A DNA stretch of 64,000 nt from VRUE01 sp963703895. GTDB taxonomy: Bacteria; Actinomycetota; Thermoleophilia; Solirubrobacterales; 70-9. The stretch spans positions 186,001 to 250,000 of the forward strand of contig CAVPFX010000002.1 in the NCBI GenBank assembly GCA_963703895.1. The letters are read 5' to 3'. Below, one piece after another: positions 49,844-56,958 of the stretch. The notes beneath the pieces were generated by a model. The model was given only the letters and a program-made list of their open reading frames with translations. It was not told the DNA's origin and did no database searches. Each line of letters begins with the position of its first letter. The first letter of the stretch is position 1. Position numbers and translations under genes: made by a program.

Positions 49844-51178
49844 GTGTCCGAGTTGAGTGAGCCTCCTGGTCGGCGAGAGGTGGACAAAGCCTTTCGGCGC
49901 TTGTCCTGTGCCTACGAAGATGCGCTCAGGGTCGCCGACGCTGCGGGTGCCGAGCGTGTGGCCAGGCAGGGTCTGAGCGAGGGCTTGAGCGTTGCGGGCC
50001 TCTACCAACGGGTGATTGCGCCGGCAATGTGGCGCATAGGCACGCTTTGGGAGCAAGGGGAGATCTCGGTTGCCGATGAGCATCTCGCGACTGCACTCAC
50101 CCACCAGGTGATGGCAGGCATCTTCGGGCCAAGTCTGGGTCACAAGGTGATGCCGGGACGAGTACTGCTTGCCGCGGTGGAAGGTGAGCGGCACGCCCTC
50201 GGGCTGAGGATGGCGGCCGACGTGATTGAGCTGGCCGGCTACGAGACGATCTACCTCGGGGCCGACGTGCCAACCGCTGACCTGCTCCGGGTCGTGACAG
50301 CGCGCACACCCGACCTGGTCGCGCTGGCGGCAACGATGCCGGATTCCGCCATCGCCCTCGATCGTGCCATCACCGAAATACAGGGCGCCGATCCCGGTTT
50401 GATCATTCTCTTTGGCGGCCAGGGCGCGCAGCCCCGCCAGGACGATGGCAAGGCGGTGCTGGTTCCGAGCCTCGAGCGATTGCCGGCAGCCGTACGCCGC
50501 GCTCTCGATGCTCGTGAGTCGGGTTCGGGGGCTCTATCGGTGCGTGATCGGGCGCCGCCGGAGCGGCTTTCTGAGCAGGGTCGGCCAGGGGAGGGCGACC
50601 CCGTATTGGACGGGTCGGGGAAGGAGGAATCACTTGAGCAAAACCTCTCCGGCATCGCCGCGGAGACGGCCGATCTCGCACGCTCGCTTGCCCGTCAGGC
50701 GAACACCTATAAGGACCTCGCCTATACCGACACGCTCAGCGGACTGCCCAACCGACGGGCCTTCGAGGATCGCGCGGTCCGCCTCCGTGATTTCTCCGAT
50801 GCCAAGCCCCTTGCGGTGCTGATGCTGGATCTAGATGAATTCAAGCCGGTGAACGATTCCCAGGGTCATGAGGCTGGGGACCAGGTCCTCGCCCTAATCG
50901 CCCGAACCATCGCCGACGGTCTGCGCGAGGGCGACTTCGTTGCTCGCCTGGGCGGGGATGAGTTTGCCGCTCTGCTGCCTCGGACCGGGGTGGCAGAGGC
51001 CAAGCTGCTCGCGGAGCGGCTGAGGGAGAGCGTGGAGGATGCCGGCAGTGGAGACTTCGTCACGGCCAGCATCGGCGTCGCCATGCTCGAGGACGACGTT
51101 CGCCGGGCGCTGCTGCAGGCGGACGTAGCTCTCTACGAGGCGAAGAACGCCGGCCGCAATACGGTCAGGTGCGGCTAA
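49844..51178 (+). CDS. B12-binding (CarH-like) sensor fused to GGDEF diguanylate cyclase, 444 aa
   Basis: Residues 15-105 match the helical cap of methionine-synthase/CarH-type B12 domains, with W69-x9-E79-H80 in the exact Wx9EH spacing of adenosylcobalamin photoreceptors. Residues 106-225 are the Rossmann B12 domain, with E113-G-E-R-H117-A-L-G120 corresponding to ExDxHxxG, where the His binds cobalt. After a linker and short coiled coil (240-285) comes a GGDEF domain with ARLGGDEFAAL and an RxxD inhibition motif (REGD). It thus looks like a cobalamin- or light-controlled c-di-GMP synthase. The second CarH photoproduct His (after the Trp) is a Glu here. GTG start. Confidence 0.9.
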   Translation: MSELSEPPGRREVDKAFRRLSCAYEDALRVADAAGAERVARQGLSEGLSVAGLYQRVIAPAMWRIGTLWEQGEISVADEHLATALTHQVMAGIFGPSLGHKVMPGRVLLAAVEGERHALGLRMAADVIELAGYETIYLGADVPTADLLRVVTARTPDLVALAATMPDSAIALDRAITEIQGADPGLIILFGGQGAQPRQDDGKAVLVPSLERLPAAVRRALDARESGSGALSVRDRAPPERLSEQGRPGEGDPVLDGSGKEESLEQNLSGIAAETADLARSLARQANTYKDLAYTDTLSGLPNRRAFEDRAVRLRDFSDAKPLAVLMLDLDEFKPVNDSQGHEAGDQVLALIARTIADGLREGDFVARLGGDEFAALLPRTGVAEAKLLAERLRESVEDAGSGDFVTASIGVAMLEDDVRRALLQADVALYEAKNAGRNTVRCG

Positions 51179-51552
51179 GGGGTCTCGCCGACAAACGGTA
51201 GGACCATGTCGAGGGCCGTTAGGTGAAGCATGTTTGCCACGCTTCCTCCACCACGGGTTACCTGCAGGCGGTTCCCGTCAGCCGCTGAGCGGTGCCAGGC
51301 AGCGACGAGAAGACTGAGCCCTGCCGCATCGATGAACGCCAGCTCGTCAAGGTCGAGCAAGATCCGGGTAGCGAGGCTTGCCTCGGCTTCTCGTAGCGCA
51401 CCCTCAAGTTGAGAGCACTCGGATAGATCGAGCTCACCCTCGACGCGTATGACATAGGAGTCGCCTTCCCTGGCAGCGGCGATCGCGCATAGAGGCGAGG
51501 GAAAAACGGCCTGCCAATCAGATCCAACCGGAGAGTCTTGGGTCGTGTGCAT
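51175..51552 (-). CDS. STAS-domain protein (anti-sigma-factor-antagonist-like), 125 aa
   Basis: Single STAS fold: YVIRVEGELDLSECSQLEGAL, then LLDLDELAFIDAAGLSLLVAAW. In SpoIIAA-type antagonists the loop reads D-S-S-G-L and the second Ser is phosphorylated by an anti-sigma kinase. Here both are Ala (DAAGL), so this member cannot be switched off that way. AAGGG lies 7 bases ahead of the ATG. The stop overlaps the B12-GGDEF stop from the other strand by 4 bases, and no RsbW-like kinase is in the window. Confidence 0.87.
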   Translation of the reverse strand: MHTTQDSPVGSDWQAVFPSPLCAIAAAREGDSYVIRVEGELDLSECSQLEGALREAEASLATRILLDLDELAFIDAAGLSLLVAAWHRSAADGNRLQVTRGGGSVANMLHLTALDMVLPFVGETP

Positions 51553-51898
51553 GCGACATCCCTTCGCTCGCGTGGAACGCCCCGCACGCGTGTCACCGCT
51601 TCTTTGTGGCCCCCTAGGTCCGGCAGGGGAAAGACCTAGGGGGCCTGATGGCAATTCACGAGTCGACAGGGGGCTGGTGATAAATCGCCCGAATCACTGC
51701 CAGGCCTCACTGTTGTGGCTTCGGTCGACGAACGCAATCCCCCAGACGTGTGAAAGCACCCTGTAGATCCCCCAAACGGGCTAGGCGCAAGGGACGAAAT
51801 TAGACGCAAATGTCTTGCATTGCCGAGGACTTTGCGCTTATCGTACGAACCGTAGGAAGTAATCAGCATGTACGGGCCCAGAGCCAAGGGAGTTCGAG
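51553..51898. promoter_or_regulatory. Divergent STAS/LuxR intergenic region with hairpin and ATCCCCC repeats
   Basis: This 346-base gap holds no convincing gene. It contains a 13-bp inverted repeat GGCCCCCTAGGTC (51608-51620) with its complement at 51633-51645, and a direct repeat ATCCCCCaGACG/ATCCCCCaAACG at 51737 and 51767, 30 bases apart. The spacing of about three helical turns suggests a pair of protein-binding sites. The same heptamer, inverted, recurs twice before the ATP-grasp gene. Confidence 0.5.
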
Positions 51899-52582
51899 GT
51901 GGCTTCGCCTGATCTGCCCGACGACGTAAAGAGCGTGCAGGTTTTTGCACCCGGTGAGTCTGATTCGCAGGCAGTGCGTCTGCGAACGGCGCTGGAGCGC
52001 TCGCGACACCCGATGCTGATCGCCGACGACCAGCGGCGCTGGGTAACCGGGAACGCCGCTGCATGTGACCTCTTGGGGGTCGCCTGGGAGGAGATCCCCT
52101 GGCGCACGATGGATGAGTTCACCTCTCCGGGAGAGCGCAAGAGGCTTGAGGATCAGTGGGGAGCGTTCTTGGCGAGCGGCGGTGCGGAGGGTTGGCACCA
52201 GCTGTACGTTCCTGACCGCGGACCGGTGTCCGTCGAGTTCAGTGCGACGGCCAACGTGCTGCCTGCTCGCCACCTCTCCGTTTTCATCCCGCCTGACGAG
52301 GCTTCCACCGAGCAGACAAAGAGTGCCCTGGCCCGGGAAGCCACGTGGGCGCCAGTCTTGGTTGAGGGAGCGGGCCGGGTGCAACTCACGGAGCGCGAGC
52401 GGGAGGTGATGACCTTGGTCGCCTCCGGGCTGCAGAGCGGCGATATCGCGGGCCAACTATTCCTTTCCCCGGAGACGGTCAAGTCTCATGTTCATAACGC
52501 CTTGGCCAAGCTCGGAGCACACACTCGCGCGCATGCCGTAGCGATCGCACTGGTCACCGGGCAGATCACCTGGGAGGTATAG
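51899..52582 (+). CDS. PAS-LuxR transcriptional regulator, 227 aa
   Basis: N-terminal PAS fold (about 25-135; SRHPMLIADDQRRWVTGNAAACDLLG) and a C-terminal LuxR/GerE helix-turn-helix (160-220; LTEREREVMTLVASGLQSGDIA, LSPETVKSHVHNALAKLGA). There is no receiver domain. It probably senses a ligand or redox state through PAS and acts as an activator within the island. GTG start with AAGGGAG 7 bases upstream. ATCCCCC-type repeats lie on both sides of the gene. Confidence 0.92.
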   Translation: MASPDLPDDVKSVQVFAPGESDSQAVRLRTALERSRHPMLIADDQRRWVTGNAAACDLLGVAWEEIPWRTMDEFTSPGERKRLEDQWGAFLASGGAEGWHQLYVPDRGPVSVEFSATANVLPARHLSVFIPPDEASTEQTKSALAREATWAPVLVEGAGRVQLTEREREVMTLVASGLQSGDIAGQLFLSPETVKSHVHNALAKLGAHTRAHAVAIALVTGQITWEV

Positions 52583-52626
52583 CGACCAGCGGTCACACAG
52601 CGAGTAGGTAATAACGCTTAGTCATT

Positions 52627-52664
52627 CCGGGGGATATTCGCCACGCCTCATCTGTCCGGGGGAT
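52627..52664. promoter_or_regulatory. Direct repeat CCGGGGGAT, two copies 29 bases apart
   Basis: CCGGGGGAT occurs at 52627-52635 and 52656-52664 in the leader of the ATP-grasp/PHP operon. Read on the other strand it is ATCCCCCGG, sharing the ATCCCCC core and near-identical spacing with the pair at 51737 and 51767. Four such sites in about 1 kb, around a LuxR gene, look like binding sites of a local regulator. Confidence 0.45.
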
Positions 52665-52702
52665 TGTGCCGCTCATTCGGTGCCCGGATAGTGGTATTTG
52701 AG

Positions 52703-53488
52703 ATGAAGGTTGATCCGCTCGGTCTCATCAAGTCGCCGAGCCCCCAGGAAGCATCAACGCCCCCACGCATACTCGTAGCCGGGGCCGGAGGGCCATCGGG
52801 TCTCGCGGCGATCAAGGCGCTTGACGGTGAGACGCTCGATATTTTTTCGGCCGACGTCGATCCCCACGCTCCGGGTCTCAGCTTGGTTGACGAGGATCGA
52901 CGGCTTCCGGTCACCAAGGGATACGGAGACTCCTACGTCGAGCTGCTCTACTCGCTCTGCGAGCGCCATCAAATCGACGCCCTGGTCCCGGCTATGGGCT
53001 GCGAGCTGTTGCTGCTCGCGAGCGCGCGAGTCTTCTTCGCCGAGATCGGCACGCAGATCGTTCTCCCCTCGGAGAAAACGCTGCGCGTATGCCTCGACAG
53101 GCGCGCGCTTCGCAAGTGCTGCAGGGGGGTGATACGGGTCTCTGATTCGGCGCTCACTAACGACTTGCCTGGAGCCGAGTATTCGCTCGCCACTCTGGCG
53201 GGGTCCGATGGGAAAGTGATTGCCGTAGTGCCGTGGGCGCAGGGTGACTCGAGAACTGCGGCGAGCGAGCGCACCGTGCACGATGAAGGGCTGGAGGAGA
53301 TCGGGCGTCAAATCGCCGCGGCGATCGGACTCACCTCCTTGGCGAACATCGAAGTGAAGGAGGCCTCCGACGGGGAGCCGATCCTGCTCGAGGTCAACCC
53401 GTACTTCACGGGAACGATGCCGCCAGCGTCGGCGAGCGGCGTGAGCATGTTGAAGCTTTGCGTCGATGGCGTTCTCGCCAATGACTGA
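52703..53488 (+). CDS. ATP-grasp-like protein, internally shortened, 261 aa
   Basis: The N-terminal pre-ATP-grasp domain (LVAGAGGPSGLAAIKALDG, ADVDPHAPGLSLVDE, LVPAMGCELLLLA) is of the carbamoyl-phosphate-synthase-like type, and the C-terminal part keeps LPGAEYSLATLAGSDGKVIA and EPILLEVNPYF (the metal-binding E and N). Between residues about 145 and 165 the whole segment with the ATP-clamping Lys residues and Gly-rich loop, normally about 60 residues, is absent. It may have lost ligase activity. ATG at 52703; upstream starts exist. It overlaps the PHP gene by 8 bases. Confidence 0.75.
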   Translation: MKVDPLGLIKSPSPQEASTPPRILVAGAGGPSGLAAIKALDGETLDIFSADVDPHAPGLSLVDEDRRLPVTKGYGDSYVELLYSLCERHQIDALVPAMGCELLLLASARVFFAEIGTQIVLPSEKTLRVCLDRRALRKCCRGVIRVSDSALTNDLPGAEYSLATLAGSDGKVIAVVPWAQGDSRTAASERTVHDEGLEEIGRQIAAAIGLTSLANIEVKEASDGEPILLEVNPYFTGTMPPASASGVSMLKLCVDGVLAND

Positions 53489-54209
53489 GCTGTTCTCAAC
53501 CCAGGACATGCACGTCCACTCAACTTTCTCGGGTGGTGCGAACACGATCGAGGAGAACGTCGCCGAGGCCGAGAGGATCGGCTTGACAGAACTTGCTTGT
53601 GTCGAGCAGGTCCGAGGGGACACCAAGTGGGTCCCCGCCTACGTCGCAGCGATCAGAGACAACAGGAAGCGGACCCCGATTGTCTTGCGTTGTGCGGTCG
53701 AGGCAAAGATCCTCGATATCTACGGCTGCCTTGACCTTCCTGCCGAACTGGACGGGATCGATGCGGTGTACGCCGCAAGTCATCAGGCGCCATCGCCCGA
53801 CGGACCGATGAATCCTCGCTCCACGCGCGAACGAATCGATGCGGAGGAGCTCGATCCGCAGATAGTGCTCCGATGGATAGTCAGCGGGACGGTCGCCGCG
53901 GTCCGCCGCCACGAGCACCTCGTCATAGCCCATTTGTTCAGCGTCCTACCAGAGCTTGGGCTCGATGAGCGAGATGTATCGCCGGGTCTGATCGACTTGC
54001 TTGCGATTGCGGCGGCCGAGACCGATGCCCGGATCGTGGTCGATGAGCGTTGGGGGTGCCCAGCGGTGCGGACTCTGAGGCCGTTTCTGAGGCATGGCGT
54101 TCCGCTGCTGTTGGGCAGCGGTAGCTGTGTTCGCGAGACAGTTGGCCGCTACGACCATTGCGCCGGCGTCTTGCGCGAGCTCCAGCCACTGTTGGTTGCG
54201 GCGGCCTGA
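53481..54209 (+). CDS. PHP-domain protein (HisK-like), 242 aa
   Basis: PHP phosphoesterase fold: DMHVHSTFSGG supplies the H-x-H pair, RCAVEAKILD and AASHQAP are later metal positions, and VIAHLF follows. The second motif, usually T-D-H, reads VEQV here, so one metal ligand pair is changed. Activity may be reduced or altered. It is coupled to the shortened ATP-grasp gene. PHP/ATP-grasp pairs occur in actinobacterial small-molecule loci, but I cannot name the product. Confidence 0.8.
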   Translation: MTELFSTQDMHVHSTFSGGANTIEENVAEAERIGLTELACVEQVRGDTKWVPAYVAAIRDNRKRTPIVLRCAVEAKILDIYGCLDLPAELDGIDAVYAASHQAPSPDGPMNPRSTRERIDAEELDPQIVLRWIVSGTVAAVRRHEHLVIAHLFSVLPELGLDERDVSPGLIDLLAIAAAETDARIVVDERWGCPAVRTLRPFLRHGVPLLLGSGSCVRETVGRYDHCAGVLRELQPLLVAAA

Positions 54210-54226
54210 GCGGAGGCTGAGGCGCC

Positions 54227-54613
54227 TCAGGAACTCGAGGCCCTGGAGGGTCCGCACTCAGGGACGATCGCGCCCTTGTCGATGACCGGGTACATCGGGC
54301 TGAGCCGATTCTTTGAGTGCTCCAGCCCGAGCCAGTGCCCGTACTCGTGAACCACGGTCATGCACCGGAGCCGCCTCGAGAGGCCGAGCTCGATGGTCAT
54401 TTCGCACGGTCCACTTTCCACGGGGTCCGGGATCGTCGCTTGGCCGAGTTCGCGGTTTGGCAGCTTGCCGTAGCCGACGGTCTCGGTCGAGCAACGCGCC
54501 GGCGCGCTCTGGTGCCAGTAGGCAGCCGCAGCGTCGAGGTCACCAGGCAGGGTGGCAGGCGCGGGAGTGGCAAGCGAAAGGGCTGCGCTGGCGATCGCGG
54601 TGGCGACGATCAT
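54227..54613 (-). CDS. Secreted metzincin-type zinc metalloprotease, 128 aa
   Basis: Signal peptide (MIVATAIASAALSLATPAPA) followed by a small catalytic domain with VVHEYGHWLGLEHS, the HExxHxxGxxH zinc motif of metzincins, and a Met-turn (LSPMYPV). Three Cys residues may form a disulfide. At about 100 mature residues it is a minimal matrixin-like fold. The ATG at 54613 has AGGG upstream; longer starts would put the signal peptide inside the protein. It is divergent from the riboswitch-controlled surface operon and may process those proteins. Confidence 0.85.
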   Translation of the reverse strand: MIVATAIASAALSLATPAPATLPGDLDAAAAYWHQSAPARCSTETVGYGKLPNRELGQATIPDPVESGPCEMTIELGLSRRLRCMTVVHEYGHWLGLEHSKNRLSPMYPVIDKGAIVPECGPSRASSS

Positions 54614-54832
54614 CGGGAAGTCCCTGCGAAGTCCATGAGTCAGTGGAGCACAGATGTTCGAATGCTCCCTCTCATAGATTCGTCTAGAGAGGCCTTGCGG
54701 GCTCAAGCTCGCGGCCGCTTATGCCGACGCGGAGCAGCTTGGGCAGCTCCCGACAACGAACGTCGAGCTGCGCCAGCGATGGTCAAGCCGCCTCGACCGG
54801 TGGGCGATGGACCAGGACACCAGGGCAAATCC

Positions 54833-54912
54833 CTTTCGACACAGGCACCCTCGTCGCGAGACGAATCCGCAAAGCCACGGAGCTCCGCCGGAGCGAGCCG
54901 GGCTACCGAAGA
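54833..54912 (+). promoter_or_regulatory. Candidate class I c-di-GMP riboswitch (GEMM-I)
   Basis: The region reads ACACAGGCACCC, then a GNRA hairpin TCGTC-GCGA-GACGA (54851-54864), then CCGCAAAGCCACGG (54867-54880), a hairpin GCTCC/GGAGC (54882-54894) and AGCCGGGCTACCGAAG (54896-54911). Consensus GEMM-I has the same order: ACAGGGCAAACC, GNRA hairpin, ACGCAAAGCCxCGG, variable hairpin with tetraloop receptor, AGCCGGG-x-x-CCGAAG. Terminal TTTCG/CGAAG pairing closes the fold. Downstream, 54925-54950 can form alternative hairpins (AGCCGC/GCGGCT or CCGCC/GGCGG) suited to an expression platform. It lies 87 bases before the ice-binding-like gene. Confidence 0.85.
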
Positions 54913-54998
54913 CCTCATGACCCGAGCCGCCCCCGAGGCGGGAAGCGGCTGGGATCAGGAACGTCGTCAGGACTGCTCGACATATAGGGAGGACATCC

Positions 54999-56201
54999 AT
55001 GTCCAACCGATTCGATCTCAGGCGCGCCCGGCTTGCCGGCATCGCGCTCGCGGTGCTCGCCGTCTTCGCGCTACCCACTGCGGCCCAGGCCGCGCCCGTG
55101 GGCCTTGGCACCGCCGGCCCCTTCGTGGTCCTCGGCGGCGCCAAGGTCACCAACGTCGGGCCGTCGGTGCTCAACGGCAACCTCGGCATCTCGCCGGGAA
55201 CCGAACTCGAAGGCTTCGGCCCGCCCGCCGTCGTCAATGGCTCCACGCACGCGACCACCGAAGTCGCCGCCCAGGCGCAGCTCGATCTCACCACCGCCTA
55301 CGACACGGCGGCGGGGCAGCCGGTGCTGCCGGCGAATGACCTCTCCGGCGAAGACCTGGGCGGATTGAAACTCTCTCCGGGCACCTATCGCTACAACGCG
55401 GCGGCCCTGATGACCGGAGCCCTGACCCTCGACGCCGAAGGCGACCCCAACGCCGAATTCGTCTTCCAGATCGGCTCCCAGCTGACCACCGAATCGGCCA
55501 GCTCGGTCGTGCTCGTCAACGGCGCTTCGCCGTGCAACGTCTACTGGCAGGTCGGCAGCTCCGCCGTACTCGGCACCACCACTTCCTTCCAGGGAACCCT
55601 GATGGCGCTGACCTCGATCTCGCTCAACAGCAACGCGACGGTGGTGGGCAGGATGCTGGCCCGCAACGGCCAGGTCAGCCTGATCGAAAACACCCTGACC
55701 CGGCCGCTGTGCGCGACCGGGCCGACCAACCCGCCCGACGACGAAACGCCGGGTGGTCCGACCAACCCGCCCTCTGGCGAAACGCCGGGTGGTCCGGGAA
55801 CCGTGTCGCCAACCACGCCTGGAACTACTAGCCCGGCAGCAGCGCCAGGCAGCGGCTCCCGGCTTGCCTCCGGTCGCCGGGCGAAAGCTCCCCCGTCATC
55901 TCGGAACGGTACGGCGGTCGTGCGGCCAGCGCCGCGTGAGGCCTGCACCGAGGGATTCCGCGTCACTGTCAACGGCAAGATGATCCAGCGGGTTGTCTTC
56001 AGCCTTGACGGCAAATCGATCGGCAGCCGGACCAACTCGCCGTTTGCGATGTCGGTACGGGCCACCCCCGGAGCGCACCGGGTCGAGGTTCGCGTCACGT
56101 TCACCGACGCCACGCGGGCGAAGACCACGACGCTCCCCTATCGCGCCTGCGCCGCGGCGCTGCTCCAACCGCGCCACGGTCCGTCCCGGTTCACGGGATG
56201 A
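54999..56201 (+). CDS. Secreted DUF3494 ice-binding-like protein with C-terminal Pro/Thr linker and Ig-like domain, 400 aa
   Basis: Signal peptide to about residue 31, then a DUF3494 beta-helix (32-235): LGTAGPFVVLGGAKVTNVG, GNLGISPGTELEGFGPP, FVFQIGSQLTTESASSVVLV and NSNATVVGRMLARNGQVSL are its signatures. A Pro/Gly/Thr linker (NPPDDETPGG repeated) leads to an 80-residue C-terminal domain with two Cys. Many DUF3494 proteins bind ice, but others are adhesins of surface layers. GAGGACATCC precedes the ATG. The gene is first in an operon whose leader looks like a c-di-GMP riboswitch. Confidence 0.92.
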   Translation: MSNRFDLRRARLAGIALAVLAVFALPTAAQAAPVGLGTAGPFVVLGGAKVTNVGPSVLNGNLGISPGTELEGFGPPAVVNGSTHATTEVAAQAQLDLTTAYDTAAGQPVLPANDLSGEDLGGLKLSPGTYRYNAAALMTGALTLDAEGDPNAEFVFQIGSQLTTESASSVVLVNGASPCNVYWQVGSSAVLGTTTSFQGTLMALTSISLNSNATVVGRMLARNGQVSLIENTLTRPLCATGPTNPPDDETPGGPTNPPSGETPGGPGTVSPTTPGTTSPAAAPGSGSRLASGRRAKAPPSSRNGTAVVRPAPREACTEGFRVTVNGKMIQRVVFSLDGKSIGSRTNSPFAMSVRATPGAHRVEVRVTFTDATRAKTTTLPYRACAAALLQPRHGPSRFTG

Positions 56202-56948
56202 CCCACAGGGCTGACAACGACCCAACCCCCTCCGGCGCTCGCCGGGGGGGTTGGGGGTTGGCCTCGGCGCTGGTCGCGGCCGCCACCGCCTGCGCCCTCG
56301 TTGCTCCGGCCGCCGCCGCTCCGACGCCCGCGAGCCAGTCGCTCGTGGTGCTCCTGCACGATCACGTCGCCCGGACCGGGCCAAACGCGCACGCGGGTCG
56401 AATCGAATCCGTTGCTGCCCGCCGGCCGCTGACGCGTGCCCGCACCGTCCTCCCGGTCCTTGACCGCGCCGGCAGTCGCAAGAGAGGCTCTTGGCTGCAC
56501 GGTCCGACTCCCCGGGCGGCCCAACAGCCACAAGGGCTGGATCTCCACCAACCGGACGAGACTCACCTCCACTTACTGGCGCATCGAGGTAAAGCTCTCG
56601 ACCCGGCGCCTCACGGTCTATCTCGGCGGTAGCGTCCGGCGCCATTTCCGCGTCGTGGTCGGCAAGCCGTCGACCCCGACCCCGCGGGGGGTGTTCTTCA
56701 TCGAGGAGGCCCTCGCGCTTTCCCCCTATGAGGCCGGGGGACCGTACGCGCTGGCAACCAGCGCCAGGTCGAATGTCTTCCAGGAATTCGAGGGAGGCCC
56801 GGGGCAGATCGGCATCCACGGAACGAACAACCTCAGCGGTGAGCCTGGGACGGCGGTCTCGCACGGCTGCATCCGGCTCGGCACCCATGCGATCACTTGG
56901 CTGGCGAGACGTATCGGCGCCGGTACTCCACTGACTATCGCGCGATGA
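56198..56948 (+). pseudogene. L,D-transpeptidase (YkuD), apparent 1-bp frameshift
   Basis: The N-terminal part is read from ATG 56198 (overlapping the previous stop): a signal peptide ending in APAAAAP, then LVVLLHDHVARTGPNAHA, which is the usual pre-domain. After about 56490 this frame degenerates, while the next frame carries TVRLPGRPNSHKGWIS and the YkuD catalytic domain with VVGKPSTPTPRGVFFIEE, IGIHGTNN and the active-site SHGCIRL. One extra base near 56487-56493 would explain it. The domain itself is intact. If functional, it would cross-link peptidoglycan or attach surface proteins to it. Sequencing error remains possible. Confidence 0.8.
56222..56254. repeat. Strong GC hairpin at the start of the L,D-transpeptidase gene
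   Basis: CCAACCCCC (56222-56230) pairs with GGGGGTTGG (56246-56254), and inside it CCGGC with GCCGG around GCTC, with one bulged T. It lies 20 bases after the stop of the ice-binding-like gene, within the first codons of the transpeptidase. It may reduce read-through to the distal operon or slow translation. Confidence 0.5.
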
Positions 56949-56958
56949 GAGCCAGACT

